This document shows, one piece after another, positions 6,087 to 7,496 of a DNA stretch of 7,496 nt. The stretch comes from UBA4971 sp029551185 (lineage in GTDB: Bacteria > Bacillota > SHA-98 > UBA4971). The translations under genes were made by a program, and so were the position numbers. The stretch lies in contig DAOSZN010000058.1 of NCBI GenBank assembly GCA_035593725.1, positions 1 to 7,496 of the forward strand, in the 5' to 3' direction. How positions within the stretch are numbered: position 1 is the stretch's first letter; the number at the start of each line of letters is the position of its first letter. Below the pieces are notes generated by a model. That model was given only the letters and a program-made list of their open reading frames with translations. It did no database searches and was not told the DNA's origin.

Positions 6087-6434
6087 TTATTGTTCCTCTG
6101 GATCTAGTTCTTTGTTCAGATCTTCTAAGGTGGAATATTTACCATCGGTAATCTCTGACTGAACATCAGCGGACATGCTTAATAGGGCCTCTCCCAATTC
6201 CTTTTTCTTCTTGGGAATCATAGATGAGACTTCATATTCGCTATAGCCCTCATTAATTAAGTCTCGTCTAATGAGGTCTTCTAAATCTGAAAAGAAGTCT
6301 TTCTTAGTGATAATCAGTCTCCCTTTTTCATCAAGATTGACGAGGAGATTATCTTTGGGATTTAAGTTTGCTTTTCGTCTAAGCTCTTTAGGAATGGTGA
6401 TTTGACCCCGTTCATTTATTCTTATGTTAAACAT
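6087..6434 (-). CDS. AbrB/SpoVT-fold antitoxin of the RelE toxin
   Basis: This 115-residue protein has a swapped-hairpin AbrB DNA-binding domain at residues 1-46 (INERGQITIPKELRRKANL, then LLVNLDEKGRLIITKK). It is followed by a long charged helical tail at 47-115 (SDLEDLIRRDLINEGYSEYEV, KKKKELGEALL), which probably covers the toxin. Pairing an AbrB-type antitoxin with a RelE-fold toxin is known from PrlF-YhaV, but the tail here is of another type. The start at 6434 is supported by AAGAAGGTG five bases upstream. Expression is probably autoregulated: a promoter lies at 6479-6507, and two near-identical palindromes lie between it and the ATG. The tail resembles the fragment at 5551-5695, pointing to a second, broken copy of the family nearby. 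Confidence 0.9.
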   Translation of the reverse strand: MFNIRINERGQITIPKELRRKANLNPKDNLLVNLDEKGRLIITKKDFFSDLEDLIRRDLINEGYSEYEVSSMIPKKKKELGEALLSMSADVQSEITDGKYSTLEDLNKELDPEEQ

Positions 6435-6450
6435 GCATTCACCTTCTTCT

Positions 6451-6474
6451 CTGAAATCAGAATGCTGAATTCAG
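6451..6474. promoter_or_regulatory. Paired CTGAWWTCAG boxes, likely antitoxin operator
   Basis: CTGAATTCAG (6465-6474) is a perfect 10-bp palindrome. CTGAAATCAG (6451-6460) differs only in the two central bases. Their centres are 14 bases apart. They lie between the -10 box and the ATG of the antitoxin gene, where a bound AbrB-fold dimer would block transcription. The operator role is inferred from position and symmetry. Confidence 0.55.
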
Positions 6475-6478
6475 TGTT

Positions 6479-6507
6479 ATTATAACATATCTGAAGAAAA
6501 CTGTGCA
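6479..6507 (-). promoter_or_regulatory. Sigma-A-type promoter of the AbrB-RelE operon
   Basis: On the minus strand, TGCACA (6502-6507, four of six bases of TTGACA) and a perfect TATAAT (6479-6484) are separated by exactly 17 bases. This lies about 45 bases upstream of the antitoxin ATG. Confidence 0.7.
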
Positions 6508-6508
6508 T

Positions 6509-6556
6509 AAAAAAGGCGTGTCCAACTCGCATAACGAGAGTGTTTTCGGCTACGCC
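6509..6556 (-). terminator. Intrinsic terminator-like hairpin upstream of the toxin-antitoxin promoter
   Basis: On the minus strand, GGCGT (6552-6556) pairs with ACGCC (6515-6519), an inner CTCG-TTATG-CGAG hairpin lies at 6526-6538, and six Ts follow at once (6509-6514). This would stop minus-strand transcription arriving from the right just before the operon promoter. The gene it would serve has been lost or is the structured block at 6557-6740. Confidence 0.5.
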
Positions 6557-6740
6557 CCCAACAGTCGCTTCGCCCGAGTCCTGGCTGGGGACTTAGTGCA
6601 AGAAGGTGCAATTCCCATTCTAAAGGGAAGAGGATCAGCAATCACGAGCTCGCGAGCCTCGAAGTCGTAAGCTAGTAGAGTAGTTTTGTTGCCAGCATGT
6701 GTCATGTTACTTAGCCTCTCAGTCCTTATGTAATATTAAT
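6557..6740. other. Structured non-coding block, possible transposon-associated RNA or element end
   Basis: No gene was recognised. Two hairpins stand out: TTCCC-(8)-GGGAA (6612-6629) and the perfect palindrome GCTCGCGAGC (6648-6657). CCCC/GGGG pairing near 6554-6592 is also possible. On the plus strand, a frame from 6503 to 6670 stays open for 55 codons without a clear start or homology. Its drift from protein-like sequence into a hairpin-rich end is reminiscent of the 3' end of IS200/IS605 tnpB genes, where the tail overlaps the guide (omega) RNA. This comparison is from memory of the layout and is only a suggestion. Confidence 0.3.
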
Positions 6741-6744
6741 CACC

Positions 6745-6987
6745 ATGAGCATGGACAGCGATCGTCGGCTGGCGGAGGTTCTCTACTTCGGCGAGCTGGA
6801 TGAGACAGAGTATCTTCTGATGACAGAGACCTTGGGCCACCATTGCGCGGATAGATCTCTCAAAAGAGCCCGTGAGGAAATAATGGGGAGCCTTGCCAGG
6901 GGCTTACGTATGATTAATGACGTGGATATCTTAGAGTGTCCATTTTACCGAAGGCTGGAAAGAGGACTGCAGAGATTAGGACATTAG
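6745..6987 (+). CDS. Hypothetical protein, 80 residues
   Basis: I do not recognise a family. The ORF has a GC-rich third-base pattern that looks coding and differs from the AT-rich genes on both sides. Content is charged and helical (RRLAEVLYFGELDETEYLL, then KRAREEIMGSLARGLRMI), without signal peptide or membrane segment. The ATG lacks a clear ribosome binding site. Importantly, the last ~17 codons (CPFYRRLERGLQRLGH) are the antisense of the conserved start of a PIN toxin on the other strand. The ORF is therefore either chimeric, created where foreign DNA joined the toxin gene, or partly accidental. It ends two bases from the convergent AbrB gene. Confidence 0.4.
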   Translation: MSMDSDRRLAEVLYFGELDETEYLLMTETLGHHCADRSLKRAREEIMGSLARGLRMINDVDILECPFYRRLERGLQRLGH

Positions 6988-7006
6988 TATCAATCATGAT
7001 CCGCAT
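6914..7006 (-). pseudogene. PIN-family toxin, N-terminal fragment
   Basis: Starting at ATG 7006, inside the end of the antitoxin gene (17-base overlap), the frame reads MRIMIDTNVLISAVLFP. This is the very characteristic first strand and helix of PIN-domain ribonucleases, with the first catalytic Asp at residue 6. Homology fades after Pro17, and the frame ends at TAA 6914-6916 after 30 codons. Intact members have about 130-150 residues with three or four conserved acidic residues, so most of the nuclease is gone. The antitoxin-then-toxin order with overlapping ends is normal for AbrB-PIN modules. The lost part appears to have been replaced by the sequence carrying the plus-strand ORF. Confidence 0.8.
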
Positions 7007-7265
7007 ACTTTTTCTCCCAAAGTTCTTTACGGACCTCTTTGACCAGCTTGCTCAGCTCCTCTTCTGAATGGATTCCAGCCCTTTCTGCCTCTCCTTTCAT
7101 TCCCTCCTGAAATTCGCGCAAAGCAATCATGGAGGAATTGGCAAAAATGATTTTGTCTCCTTGTTCTATGAAAACAACTTTATCTCCGGTTTCTAGATTT
7201 AGCTTTTTGCGAATCTCAATAGGAATCGTAATCTGCCCTTTTGAAGTTACTCTTGAGATTTCCAT
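6990..7265 (-). CDS. AbrB/MazE/SpoVT-family antitoxin, orphaned
   Basis: This 91-residue protein has an N-terminal AbrB-type DNA-binding domain at residues 1-45 (SRVTSKGQITIPIEIRKKL, then GDKVVFIEQGDKIIFANSS). A helical toxin-binding tail follows (LREFQEGMKGEAERAG, then LVKEVRKELWEKKYADHD). This tail type is usual for antitoxins partnered with PIN toxins. The gene appears complete, with GGGGGAAG upstream of the ATG. Its partner toxin immediately downstream is truncated, so the protein may persist only as a DNA-binding regulator or as an anti-toxin against related modules. Three tandem 9-bp repeats precede the start. The gap to the histidine kinase upstream is 88 bases without an obvious terminator, so co-transcription with it is possible. 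Confidence 0.9.
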   Translation of the reverse strand: MEISRVTSKGQITIPIEIRKKLNLETGDKVVFIEQGDKIIFANSSMIALREFQEGMKGEAERAGIHSEEELSKLVKEVRKELWEKKYADHD

Positions 7266-7278
7266 TGCACTTCCCCCA

Positions 7279-7305
7279 TTTCCTTGCTTTCCTTACTTTC
7301 CTTAC
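7279..7305. repeat. Three tandem 9-bp repeats upstream of the orphan antitoxin
   Basis: On the plus strand, TTTCCTTGC is followed by two copies of TTTCCTTAC. Read on the minus strand this is GTAAGGAAA twice and GCAAGGAAA once, ending 13 bases before the ATG. It could be an operator of the AbrB protein, a purine-rich leader, or simple slippage. No palindrome like that of the other antitoxin operon is present. Confidence 0.6.
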
Positions 7306-7353
7306 TTGCGTTCATTATGCCCCATGGGAAGGGAAATGTGGATTACTTCTAGC

Positions 7354-7496
7354 TTAGCAAAGCAAATGATCGTACCCACCTCTTAGCGGAAGCCTGATGA
7401 TATTTCGGAATCCTTTAGCCGGAACACTAATAAATTCAATCGTGCCATGGTGTAGAGAAATAACTTGTTTTGCGATGACAAGTCCTAGCCCATGCT
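7354..7496 (-). CDS. Sensor histidine kinase, C-terminal end (runs off the window)
   Basis: The last 46 codons of a gene entering from the right edge read HGLGLVIAKQVISLHHGTIEF, then SVPAKGFRNIIRLPL, a short tail GGYDHLLC and TAA at 7354-7356. This is the G2 box (GLGL) and last strand of the HATPase_c ATP-binding domain of two-component sensor kinases, normally followed by the C terminus. The bulk of the gene, including the His-box and sensor domain, lies outside, so the signal is unknown. The frame has no damage in the visible part. The G2 box starts HGLGL where GTGLGL is usual. Confidence 0.85.
   Translation of the reverse strand, partial: HGLGLVIAKQVISLHHGTIEFISVPAKGFRNIIRLPLRGGYDHLLC

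Overview
The window looks like an accessory, heavily reworked stretch of a low-to-mid GC Gram-positive chromosome, most likely a Clostridia or Peptococcaceae-type Firmicute. The reasons are AGGAGG-like ribosome binding sites, AbrB/SpoVT-type antitoxins, a RocA-type P5C dehydrogenase and the remains of a TAXI-type TRAP transporter. No rRNA, tRNA or CRISPR array was seen. Assignment below the class level is inference.

Layout. Positions 1-235 hold no convincing gene but contain two sets of imperfect direct repeats, as found at the ends of insertion sequences. Positions 290-1855 (minus) carry an intact L-glutamate gamma-semialdehyde dehydrogenase (rocA/pruA type), with a hairpin just after its stop. 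Positions 2248-3846 are a gene graveyard. In order they hold the 3' end of a fused TRAP permease (minus), a frameshifted piece of a MNT-type nucleotidyltransferase (plus), a frameshifted 3' piece of a YjbQ/UPF0047 protein (plus), and an RsmC-like methyltransferase (minus) broken by one in-frame TAA. Positions 3905-4140 are a non-coding block rich in inverted repeats, possibly the RNA-bearing end of a mobile element. Positions 4196-5326 (minus) encode an intact protein joining a DUF6933-like domain to a pRiA4b ORF-3-like domain.

The right third is made of toxin-antitoxin material. Positions 5551-5695 (plus) hold the detached tail of an AbrB-type antitoxin. Positions 5802-6434 (minus) hold a complete operon in which an AbrB-fold antitoxin is followed at once by a RelE/ParE toxin. 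It has a readable promoter and two CTGAWWTCAG boxes that could be the autoregulatory operator. Positions 6509-6740 hold a terminator-like hairpin and another structured block. Positions 6990-7265 (minus) encode a second AbrB antitoxin, whose overlapping PIN toxin survives only as its first ~17-30 codons (6914-7006). A plus-strand ORF of unknown function (6745-6987) lies over the broken toxin. The last 143 bases are the C-terminal end of a sensor histidine kinase that enters from beyond the right edge.

The genes do not form a single pathway. The intact units (P5C dehydrogenase, DUF6933/pRiA4b protein, AbrB-RelE pair, orphan AbrB) sit among at least six broken genes. This fits repeated insertion and deletion by mobile elements. 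The AbrB-RelE module with its paired palindromes, the decapitated PIN toxin and the two structured non-coding blocks are the parts most worth a second look.
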